Origin: Leidyana gryllorum EB-2025a
Lineage: Eukaryota > Apicomplexa
Direction of reading: 5' to 3'
Length of the DNA stretch: 64,000 nucleotides
Assembly (NCBI GenBank): GCA_048772705.1
Contig: JBLWGC010000230.1
Location: forward strand, 1,116,001-1,180,000
Of the stretch, positions 25,301 through 35,272 are shown piece after piece. How positions within the stretch are numbered: position 1 is the first letter of the stretch; each line of letters opens with the position of its first letter. The position numbers and the translations under genes were made by a program. The notes under the pieces are model-generated. The model was not told where the DNA came from. It did not search any database and saw nothing but the letters and a program-made list of their open reading frames with translations.

Positions 25301-27693
25301 AGAAGCGGAAGTTCAGTGCCATCAAAAAGGAAGGTCGATTGGCATTAGTGGCCTCAGGGGACATGCTGTCTACCATAAACCTTCTGATGAAGTTCTACAC
25401 GGACGAGGCTCGAACAAGAGGAAGTGCAGATAACCATCTGGATCTGAGCGAGGCTTACACAGAGATCTGGAACATGGTGACGGCTGCACTGTTGTCGGAT
25501 GAGAAGCGACGTACCGACCAGGATGCGGGAATGATTGTCAGACCCGTCACTTCACCCACTCCCAATGCGACCCAGTCGGGGTACAAGAGCTCCAGTTGTG
25601 CGGCCATAGTGCAGCGACTCGGGATCAGTTATGACTTGTCTCTATGTTCGCCGTCCCGAATGGTCGCCAAAATGTTGTATGCGGGCCCGTTGTACAGTCA
25701 TGAGCTTCAAAAGTTGTCTCGCAACCTCTTTCCGCCCACGAGCTTTGTGCTCAAGACAATGGCACTAATGATCGAGAGGATCAAAGAGGTGCTGCACACT
25801 GAAGGAGGCAGTGGAAGGGAGACCGCGATAGCAAACACTATCTTACGGAAAGTCATCCTCCTCTTTTCAGCTCTCCGCGCACAACAACCTGAAGCATTGG
25901 AGTCTGAGGAGCATGCGCAGGTCTTGTCCAGCTTGAGACATTTCCATACGATGACCGGGGTGGAAGATCAAACGTTACCCAGTCGCTTCACAACAAGCCT
26001 ACGGGACTGCGTTGGTATCTGGGAAGCGCTGGAGATTCAGGGAGAGGCGTACGTTCATCCTTTGTTGGACGCTGTGCTTATGGACAATGAGAATCTGTTC
26101 TATCTCTGTCATTTTGTCTTCGCCGAAGACTCGCACACTCTACGAGAGGGTTGGGCGGATATATTATTGAGCGAAGTGGACGTTTATGACCTCAGCGTCC
26201 CGTGGCAGCGGAAGGCTCGGGAGGCTTGGCTTCAGAAGCAGTGCCTCCCAGCAGAATTGAGAGGGGCCATGCCACTCAACCTGATCAACGTAGCTGCTTG
26301 TCTGGGCAGTTCGCTGGCAGGACATTTGCGAGCGCGGTGCATTGCTCCTGATGAAGTCTGGACCACTGCTGGAAAGGCTGCGCATTTTCTGGGATACATT
26401 GATACAGCAGCTGCATTCGGATACACCACCGACCAGCCAGTGCATCTCCAGCAGCTATTTTGGGCTTGGGATCGTGAGGGGTCTGCTAAGTCCAGTGCAA
26501 GCGACTGGGCTAGTGATCAGGCCAAGCCGGAGATTGTTGTGCGCCGAACGGGAGTTTCTGGTGAGAGTTGGCAGATGGGGAGTCTGGAAGACTGCGAGAT
26601 ATTTGCAAAGACTGCCCGCGAGAACTTCGACCTCCCTGCCTGGAAGATGGATGATCGTCAACATCAATGTACATATGTAGCGGATGCAGAGGCGCTGGAG
26701 ACCGCGGTGGAGCGCATGGGCCAACTGCTTTACTCATCCCGGAGTAAAGTGATGGCTGAGCCAATGGAGCGTTTCTATGAGTCGTGTTTGGGTATTGACT
26801 TGGAGTTTCATGTGGCACCGATGCTCAACAACGACCACTTGGCGCCAGCTTTGCCTCGATCGGCTCCTGGGATGGAGGGCAGTGGAAACACCGAAAAGTC
26901 TACGGATACGAGCGAGTTGCACGAAGAGGAAGCGCGAGCAGTCACATGTTTGATTCAATTTGCAGTTCAAGGGGAGGTGTTCCTGCTCGATCCGTTCTAC
27001 ATCTACAAAGAGTTAGTCGGATGCGACCGGCTTCGAAATATCCTGTCTGACTCTCATATAGTTAAGATAGTTCACAGTGGGAATATGGATCTTCGGAGGC
27101 TATTCGAGGATTTCGACTATCGTTTGTGCAATGTTTTCGACACCTATAGGGTCACAGAGGCATTGAAGGGATGCATAGTGCCGGATCAAGTGGTGGTTCC
27201 CAAAGTTGGGTCGGCGGGGCCTTCTTCTTCGTCTGAAGGACTACGCAGCGGAAGTGGCGAGAGCTATGTGCGGTTGACTCGTGATCGCTGGCAGTGTCTG
27301 AGTGGTATGAGTCAGGGAGACGGCAGGTACGCGTCCTTGGCTGGGTTATGTCGTATGATTCGACCTGGACTGGAGTTGGATAAGACATTCCAGAAACGAG
27401 ACTGGAGAATGAGGCCGCTGCCTCAGGCCATGGTTGAATATGCCGGGCAGGATGCCTCTGTGTTACCGTTCATTGCTTCCCGGCTGATGTATGACATAGC
27501 GGTGGTGTGCGGTGTACGAGGTGATTTGGTGGCACTGGAGACGGCAACTCGATCGTGTGCGAGAATGATTGAGTTGGCCGAGAATAATTCACGTAAATTG
27601 ATGATGGAGAAGCACATTCCTCATCCCTCACTGAGAGATCTCCGCGTATCTATGCCGTGTTTGACTACTGCTCCCAGTCCTGCCAGTACTTGA
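22374..27693 (+). CDS. Ankyrin-repeat / DEDDy 3'-5' exonuclease fusion protein
   Basis: Six exons (22374-22843, 22887-23599, 23647-23957, 24001-24159, 24202-24344, 24399-27693) join in phase to encode 1,696 residues; introns are 42-54 nt. Ankyrin repeats span about residues 500-765, with clear units such as NRTPLHTAVWG and GWTGLMCAAYRGHLEAVKEF. The last 300 residues form an RNase D-type exonuclease: motif I IDLEF (Asp1399, Glu1401), motif II in HSGNMDLRRLF, and motif III YAGQD (Tyr1613, Asp1617), the DEDDy signature. Such enzymes trim RNA 3' ends, including tRNA precursors, using two metal ions. The start is uncertain: Met 22374 is the first ATG in the open frame, and an upstream exon is possible. 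The next two same-strand genes also encode probable tRNA-modification proteins. Confidence 0.82.
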
Positions 27694-27745
27694 CGCTCTT
27701 AAACCTACAAGGTGAAAAAAACTTCTTAGGGACCTCCAAACGAGG

Positions 27746-29379
27746 ATGCTCCAGTTCGAGGTTTGCAGCCAGAATGTTGCCTTCAGAGCGGGACGGTTGA
27801 CTGTACGTGATGCAAAGTATGATACACCAGCCCTGGTTCTGCCCCTCAAGCGGTGAGCAACATAGAGTAGTAGCGAGGCGGTCTGAAAGTTGTCATGCAG
27901 AGCTTTACCCCAGTTCATGTCTGCGGAGATGCTGGGTTCATTCGAGGGAGACGTGCCCTGCTGTGGTCTGTCACTGTGCGATTGGATTGAGCCCGGCTGG
28001 TATGAGGCCACTCGCAGCCCGGCGACGGGTCGCGAGCTGAGTTGGCTGCCGACGAAGATGGGCAGAATCGTGATGCCCATTGACCCGTTCGGCCCTGCCC
28101 CGAAATCCAGTGCAGCCATCACGATGGTGAGTTTAAAGTCTGTCAGAACAATTAGTGTATTTCCCTCCGCATCTTTGCAGCTGACTGATGTTGGGAAGCA
28201 TTCTCTGAGCCCTTCTTCGTGGAAGGTGTTCTTGCAGAATTCAAAGGAGCGTGTGGATGCGGTAGTGATTCCCACAGAGACCGTGCCGTACAATGATATC
28301 AAAGCGGGAGCAAAGCGATGCCGTCGGAGCGTCGATAATGCGTTCAATTTCTATCCGGAGCAGGCGGAAGCCGAAGGGCTCACATTGTTGGGCACCTGCA
28401 GTGGCGGTAGCAACGTCATGAGTCGGTCAGTCTGTATGGAGAAGTTGGCCCTCCGGTCACAAGAGATGGGAGGATTGTACTTGGGTGGCTTCGAGACTGA
28501 ATTTGCCGAAGAATCGTTGACTGCTGCGACGATGTTGGCTCCTCGGGACACTCTTCTGAAGACCATCTTGCAGAAACGCATTTCTGCCGAGGGCGCCGAC
28601 GGAACAGAAGGCGTGCTGAAAGACAAAGTTACCATTATCTGCACTTCTGGATGTTTAAGTAAGTCAAAATGTCATTGGAAGAACTGTCCCACATTATATG
28701 ATGTGTAGAGGAGACACTCCAGTCACTGTTGAGAGGAGTTGACCTCCTTTATGCGTGGGGGCCATCAAAGATGGCAGATAAAGGGCTCCAGTTAGATCTC
28801 AAGTTGTGGCCGGCAGGATCTGGAGCCTTTTTGGAGGCAGTGGGACTGCCGTCCAACGGGGGCGAAGAAGTGCAGCATTTGACTGATCTGATGGAACAAT
28901 GGCTCAAAGAAGGCGATTTGGAGAAGCTAAAGGAGGACTTAGCCGATAAGCTCGCGAGTGTGGAGCACCCCTTAAATAGCTTCAGATGCTGTGTGTTGGG
29001 TGACCGGAAATATGCGGAGGATACTGAACCGTTCAGCAACCGTTATAATGTCCCTGCGGGCTTTGAAGTGAGCGGAGAGGTCAAAGTTATGGGACAGGTT
29101 ACCGCGCCTATCGGTCAACGGTACACGCGGGCCTATGTTCATCACTTGTTGAACTGCCGGGAGCCAGTAGCATATCAGCTGTTGGAGTGGGAGAACTATC
29201 AGATCTATGCATTGCTGTTACGGGTGATGCGGAAAGTGATAGAGACGAAGGGCGAGCGAGGTGCAGTTCTATACTCTCTGTGGTTGGTTGAGGCCAATTT
29301 GAGGGACGAGGGGGAACATAATGTGAACCCCTTCGCCTATGAGTTACCAGAACCCTACACTAATTTCACGGCTGTGTGA
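27746..29379 (+). CDS. Queuine tRNA-ribosyltransferase accessory subunit 2-like protein, zinc ligands missing
   Basis: Exons 27746-27852, 27901-28126, 28181-28658 and 28709-29379 join in phase to 493 residues (introns 48, 54, 50 nt). The protein follows the TGT/QTRT2 layout: an N-terminal strand set (RAGRLTVRD, DTPALVLP), the RCRRSVDNAF segment, a glycine-rich barrel region (GGLYLGGFETEF), RGVDLLYAWGP and the C-terminal TRAYVHHLL block. QTRT2 pairs with QTRT1 to insert queuine at tRNA position 34. In TGT proteins a CxCxxC motif just before TRAYxHH binds zinc; here that place reads GEVKVMGQVTAPIGQR with no cysteine, while the histidines remain. The subunit may fold without zinc or have a new role. 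It starts 52 nt after the exonuclease gene and stops 7 nt before the next ATG. Confidence 0.75.
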
Positions 29380-29386
29380 AAAAAAA

Positions 29387-30465
29387 ATGGAAGTGACCCC
29401 TGTGGGGGTTGTGGTGGAAGCGGACTTCACTGAGAAATGGTCAACTCCAAGACAATCGCAATGTGTGCCAGAGTCATCAGCCGTTCTGGAGATGGTTGAG
29501 GGGTTCGATATGGCCATTGAGGGCGATACCGTATATGTTACAGTGATCTTTGTTTTTCATCTGAATAATAGCCACGCTATCAAGCTTGGCGGTCAACTGT
29601 TTGCCAAACGCAATGCCAAGGTACTGTCGTTGACACCCAGTGCACAACGCTCGCCATCACACTTGTACAGATAAGAGCCCCAAAGTTGGGTCCCAATGGC
29701 GGATCCGTTGGTTGCTTTGCCACTCGGTCCCCGCATCGACCCAGTGAGTGATATATCTCGAACATAAGAGAGCGAGACTGACTGACTGATTGATTGCACA
29801 GATCCGATAGGTTTATCCGTATGCCGTCTGGTCGGAGTGGATGCTGCTCGTCGGCGTTTCCAGCTGTCGGGAGTCGATCTCGTACTGGGTACTCCGATAC
29901 TCGATGTTCGACCACATTCCATAGTCCAGCGTAAGTGTCTGTTGTCATCAGCCGAAGGCAATTTTGGTACACAGAACCTCCATTGGAGACATTGAGATGG
30001 CCGTCGTGGGTCGAGAACACAGCAGCGGGTGCCGGACAACTCAAAGTCGTAGTATCCTTAGCAGTGATGCTGCAGATCAGAGGCCACAACTTTGAAGGCG
30101 GACTTGAGCACCTGAAAGTAGCGAGTCAGGCATTGGCTTTGGACCCACGCAGCCGTCTTTCTCAACGGAAACATCCACGAGGTGTCTTCGCACATCAAGT
30201 TGGATTGGACGGATTGGTGAGTGTACAACAACACCGTAATCATGTCAAGGCTTTGCTCGGTACGCAGATTGTCTACACCTTCGACGCTCAGTCTTCGGTG
30301 TTGATTCTGGGCTTCTGGCCGCTGGACAGCCTTCCACCTGTGTTGCGGCCTCCGGCTGGTACTCACGCAGTAAAGTTTCGGAGTCCTCAATACGTTGCTC
30401 AGCTGAAGGAGTTTCTCCGACTGATTGGCCGAGGCGATGATGAACCACTGGAACATTCTCGTTAA
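29387..30465 (+). CDS. TRMO: TrmO-like tRNA (t6A37) methyltransferase
   Basis: Exons 29387-29620, 29671-29743, 29802-29930 and 29975-30465 join in phase to 308 residues (introns 50, 58, 44 nt). Splicing restores the TrmO/TsaA core: VIFVFHLNN, then IRAPKLGPNGG, then CFATRSPHRP-NPIGLSVCRL across the second intron, and VLGTPILDVRP. This matches the family blocks xFHxN, RPPRLGG, FATRSPFRPNPIGLS and GTPVxDIKP. TrmO uses S-adenosylmethionine to methylate t6A at position 37 of certain tRNAs. The C-terminus is longer and more divergent than in bacteria. The ATG follows the upstream gene's stop by only 7 adenines. Confidence 0.88.
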
Positions 30466-30679
30466 GATCGCGTTTTTGTCTCTTCTTGGGCGACGCAGAT
30501 CAGATAGCAGGATAGCCATGATTCCATCTCTTGTGCTTTATTCCGCTGAAAGAATCCCTATATTGGAGTTGGCCAGAGATATCTACTCACTGCTTCACTT
30601 TTCCGTTTCTCAACATGGTATATCAGACTTGTGAGCGCTTCGGAAGAATACATTTTGGTGTTCTGTTTGCACCAATCGA

Positions 30680-33600
30680 TTACTTTACTTTCCTGCCAAA
30701 GCGGTGAATCCGGCTTACGAACGTGCGATCTACACTCACTGTGATTTCATGCGCCTGCCAATAGTCCTCGAAAGGTTTGAGCGTTGCTTGGTCAATACGA
30801 TACTCCAAATTGTCGCTCAAAGTACTCCACATCCGCCCGAACACCTCGGAATAAAAGTCCATGTCACTGGTACTCAGATAGCGCGGGTTTGTGACGTTAC
30901 TGCCAGCCGAAGAACCTGTCGTACCCGGCCGAGTCGGACGCCTGAACGGCGTTGCCCTAGCAAAGATAGCTATCGCTTCCTGTTAGAAGTAGAAAGGTTA
31001 GCCTTTGACACGCCCCGCACACACACGAGCTGTCACTTACCTCCACGAAATGAGCGTGAACTTTTCTGTAGAACCGCGCGAGAGCTGAGCGACATATGCA
31101 TCCTGCCGACGCCACGGTAAGCCGACTCTTATTATCATTGAGCTGGCGCACCAAATCTTGTTCGAGTAATGCCAAAAGCTCTTCCGGCGGCCGTTGTTCC
31201 AAGTCTTTGACCAATCGTTGGAGGGGATCTCCCCAGGCGGTCTGCAGCTGACAGAATCTCTCGGCAGCTCTGTGTAAGAGGCAATCTGCAACTTTAATCG
31301 TCACATCAACGTCAGACTTGAGGTTGGTTAGTATAGACTTGAAGGACCGCGACTGCTCGATGGCTTGATTGCCCATTAAGGGAGTGTAGCACCTCTCCTC
31401 AATCACTTGGGCCAGAGACCGAAGCGCATGGGCACACACTATATGTTCCGTGGCACCGAATAGATAAAGTTCGGACTTGGCAGTTGCCAGTCTCTTGGGT
31501 CCCCAGTGACTCGGAAACTGCATTGTTGAACTCGCAGAATTCATTCGTCTTGACCTTATCTTCCTCAGCAGATGTCTGACATATCTGAATTTGATTTGGG
31601 CTCGATGAACGGAGTGGGCTTGATGCAAGGTGGGACCCCCAACGCAGTCAGGACTTGTGTGTGCCAGCTCCTTAGCAAAGAACACGGTGTCGAGGGTCTT
31701 TTGGTCAATGAGACTGACCAGAACAGAGTAAACGACCAAATCCCAGATCTCTAATATGCCCGATAGAACGTCCTTGGCGATGCAGGGGATGAGTTGAAGC
31801 GCCTGGACATTGTCATGTATCATGGCCACAGCGCGCTTAGTCAAGGTGGTGTCATAGTGGTCGTTGACTGTTGGGGTGATGACGGTATCCAGGCCAGTGT
31901 CGATATCCTCGTCAATTGAAGTGTCGCCCGGTTCTCCAATGAGATACCCGACAACAGTCTGTGCCCTCGCTATCCACAGTTCCGGGTCAAAGAAAGGACT
32001 CTGTATCCGGGTGGAAGACCGATCATTGGCAGTGAGTTTGAGAAACGGTTTGCGGACTGCCAATTCCATCAAGTGTTCGAGGAGGAAAGGTATATATGAG
32101 GCCTTCTGCTGGCCTTCAAAGCGTTTGGGCGGCACTCTGGTCCATTCTTCCATGGCCACCAAATCTGTGAGCTCCTGCAGACACTCGACCCGAGCCGCTT
32201 TGAGGATGCGGCGACATCTCAAATGGAAAGCAGATTCCAGGGGTCTTAAATCTTCGAGCAGACTCGTATGCCCTCCGGGCGTCTCATTACCGGGAGACAC
32301 ACTTTCCATACCCCGGCGAAACCGCACACAAAAGTGGGTGAATACGGCTACAGCAACGGTGGGCTGATAACCGTTTATTGAGATCGAGGGTGAGAATACA
32401 ACGAGAACTTACGATCTCTATGGCATAGTGACGCAGCGTCACAGGGGGGGTAGGAGGAAGGGGCAGATTCTCAAGGATGGAGGCCAAGAGAGTGGCAATC
32501 TCGCCAGCGCAATAGGGGACAGCGTCCAGCAGATGTTTGGCAACAGCCGCTTCGTTGAACCCCAACTTGTTGCCGGGCTCATTGGTCATTTGCGCGGCCA
32601 TTGAGATTACCATAAACAAATACTGGAATGCGCCCAGAATGGAGCACGTGACATTCAGAACTCTGGCGATGTGTTTGAGCGAGGCGAAAGGTCATCGTCA
32701 GCTTACTCTACAAAGGCCAGAACGACATCATCTGTGACTCCTTTGGCGGCAGAGACCATTTCGTCATCAGTCAATTCCCGTGGGGCTTCTGAAACCGGGA
32801 AAATGCCGCGCTTCAGATTGGATGGAGCCTTACTCTGAGTTTTGGTCAACTTGGCATAAGCCGTTGTCCGTATACATCGAATGAAGGCGTCTCGGATTGT
32901 GGAGCTGAACTTTTCATATATCTCAGGATCAGTGGGATCCACCGAAGGGCTGAGATCGTCTGGTCGATCACTCATCAGCTGGAGACGAGTCGACAAGAGT
33001 TGACTGCGCCACAGATGAAGAAGTGTTTCTCGGGCGGTGGCGGCAGACACTTCCGCTTCGGGGGCGCGAAGAAACTTTTTCAAGATCGACTGTTAGAGGT
33101 ATCACATAACTCTTGGGGCCTCCCCGGCAAATGATGGAATCTCACCATTGGCAGCAGCTCGGCCTGTAGCCGGGCGTTCTCGAAGAGCGGAGCGAAAGAT
33201 GGGAAGCGTTCGAATGTGGCTGCCGTCTTTGGCATCAGGACCACTTCTATCTCTTGGAGGGCCCTCTGGAAGTCGCCAGTCCGTCTGGAGGCGCAGGCGA
33301 GGCCGGTATGTGCGCCGATACTCTGGGCATTCCGTAACACACTTTGTACCTCGCGGAGACGTTTATACAATTGGCGTTTGCGCAGCAGCGAATGTATAGC
33401 TTGGATTTGTTGGCTTTGAGTCTGAAGACTGTTTTCGTGGATGAAAAGAGGAGGCGCGATTTACCTTCAAAACCTCATTCGTAGACACTATTCGTGCGCG
33501 TAGAGTGTGTATATCCGAGACACGCATGATTACATCACGAGTGGCATTGAATAGGCTGTCAGCATGGCTACAGACGAGAGCTTTAATTTTGGCTTCCAGC

Positions 33601-33832
33601 CCTTCGATTACACGTTGAAGCTCATTTACTCCTGATGGACAGTAGATGAATCATTTCTTAGACACTATTTATATGTGTTCGTACTCTTCGTCAGATAGGC
33701 TTTTCCACAGATGGGTGGGTCATATTTGCTTAATTCAGCAACCAATAAGGCATCTGGTCCGTCATCGAAGCACTGTACACTCACCAACCCCCCAAAAGCA
33801 TTCACAAGACCCTCCACTTGGCCTCCCTCCAT
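30680..33832 (-). CDS. VPS54: VPS54-like GARP complex subunit
   Basis: Seven exons (33685-33832, 33465-33631, 33146-33421, 32707-33089, 32413-32662, 31041-32363, 30680-30979) join in phase to encode 948 residues, close to the size of animal VPS54. Introns are 43-61 nt. The N-terminus has the helical Vps54/CATCHR pattern (RKRQLYKRLREVQSVL, then RTGDFQRALQEIEVVL). The middle segment LYLFGATEHIVCAHALRSLA and the C-terminal CRSALARFYRKVHAHF and SDMDFYSEVF blocks resemble the end of VPS54 in order and spacing. GARP tethers endosome-derived vesicles to the trans-Golgi. The family call is from remembered similarity only; VPS50 is the main alternative. The gene starts 56 nt after the stop of the next gene on the same strand. 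Confidence 0.62.
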
Positions 33833-33888
33833 TGTCGCTCGTTTTTTCTTGTCGCTGGGTTCACAGCCCTGAACATCTGTTTGATGTT

Positions 33889-34974
33889 TCACACAGGGGT
33901 TTTGAAGCATTTCTCGTGCATCATACTTCTCCAGTCAACACGTGTGTTCCACCGTCTGGGTGGTGACGGTGTCGGATACATTTCTTCTTGGAATTTGGCT
34001 ACACACTCTTCTTCGAAGGTAGCCTCTCTGAAAGGTCCATCAGGATGATCACTAATGAGCGTTATGCTGGTAAGGTGCTGCCTCGGAGGAATCACAACCC
34101 GCTTGAAAGGATCCGGTCCTATGGCCTTCCTCCTCAACGCCTCCCACTCAGCAGAGCGTTTTGGCTGTTCCCCGACCGTGAAGTCCCCGGCAACTGAAGT
34201 AGCTGAGTGATGTCCACAACCGGCTCCTTCGAGGACGTTCAGGGCTCCCTCTCTCAAAGCCGAGTTGAGGGTTGAGAGGCTCCAGTTGTCCGGTCCGTCG
34301 CCCTGGGGCGTCATGTTGCCCATCTCCTCGAAAACCTTGGAGTCGAAGGCTGCATACTCAGGAGGGAACCGATCGTCCTCCTTGGACGTGGGAGGAGCCG
34401 GCTTTGTCCTTCTGGTATTCACCGGACTTGGAGGTCGGGAGGTCACCTGAGTGACCTTCTTGGTGTACACCCGTCTGGTAGTGTAGTCGTCCTCGAATGT
34501 CGGAATCGGTCGGCGGAACAATTGGGGATATGTCTCATCGTAAATGGGATGTTTGACCCGTCTATAGGGTGAAAGAGGGCGGTATGCATTGGTCTTTGAA
34601 TCGTCGAAGGCCATTGGAGCTTTTTGAGTGGTAACTTGAGGAAGATCTGATTTGATGGTAGGAGTCTGCTGTTGGGTTTCTTTAACTTCAGAAACTGAGG
34701 TATCATCACTCGGAAAAGTCTGGGCGTTCCTGCGCACGCGCGGAGGTTCTGAGGTGTCACTTTCCGCGTGAGGCGAGTCTTGGGGTCGAGGAGTAGATTC
34801 CGGAGGAGCAACAACTCTCTCCGGGCGCGTTTTGCGCCTTCTCAAACACACGGAGGGTGTGAGAGCAGTAATTGAGAGACATTCATCGGCGCAGGATAAC
34901 ATCCTGTTGCGACTGGTTCGCGAGGATCTTCGTCCAGTGGAGTTGATCTGCTTCGTTTTCATCTCAAGAGTCAT
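33889..34974 (-). CDS. Proline- and arginine-rich protein, unknown
   Basis: A single open frame of 361 residues. It is hydrophilic and mostly disordered, with many Pro, Thr, Ser and Arg residues (for example SRPPSPVNTRRTKPAPP). The C-terminal 130 residues look more ordered (SAEWEALRRKAIGPDPFKR, then REATFEEECVAKFQEEM). No membrane segment or known domain is seen. Proteins of this composition are often cytoskeletal or scaffold components, but nothing here proves it. Met 34974 starts the frame and lies next to a GT-rich leader. Confidence 0.65.
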   Translation of the reverse strand: MTLEMKTKQINSTGRRSSRTSRNRMLSCADECLSITALTPSVCLRRRKTRPERVVAPPESTPRPQDSPHAESDTSEPPRVRRNAQTFPSDDTSVSEVKETQQQTPTIKSDLPQVTTQKAPMAFDDSKTNAYRPLSPYRRVKHPIYDETYPQLFRRPIPTFEDDYTTRRVYTKKVTQVTSRPPSPVNTRRTKPAPPTSKEDDRFPPEYAAFDSKVFEEMGNMTPQGDGPDNWSLSTLNSALREGALNVLEGAGCGHHSATSVAGDFTVGEQPKRSAEWEALRRKAIGPDPFKRVVIPPRQHLTSITLISDHPDGPFREATFEEECVAKFQEEMYPTPSPPRRWNTRVDWRSMMHEKCFKTPV

Positions 34975-35272
34975 GATGGTGATGGGTTCTAAACTGTTGC
35001 TGTTGTTGTTGTGATGGTGATTGTGAAGAATGCCGCGGGTCTTTCTTTATCGCGGTTTTCCGCCCGCGTGCCTTCACGCGTAGTGAAGAGTGGCCTCGCG
35101 GTTCCGCTATTTACTTGGCGAGCTTCTCGTCCGAACGCGCGCGAGCGTGTCTGAATGACGTCAGCCATGTCGCTGGGTCTAAAGCTAGAGATCGGAAGAT
35201 GGCAACATTAAGTGCGCGTTGGATCTGTTGCTGGGCGGTTGATCAATCACTCTTTGAGTTAATGGGATTTTA
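34975..35272. other. Intergenic region with small inverted repeats
   Basis: This is 298 nt between two minus-strand genes. It contains a 6-bp inverted repeat, CTTCAC / GTGAAG, with a 5-nt loop at 35072-35088, and the palindrome TGACGTCA at 35156-35163. The latter is the classic bZIP/CREB-type site, but nothing shows that it is used here. The sequence is locally CpG-rich. Confidence 0.35.

Noticed and set aside
35156-35163. TGACGTCA palindrome as a CREB/bZIP site
   Set aside because: An 8-bp match can occur by chance, and no bZIP regulation is known for this locus. Kept only as a note in the intergenic entry.
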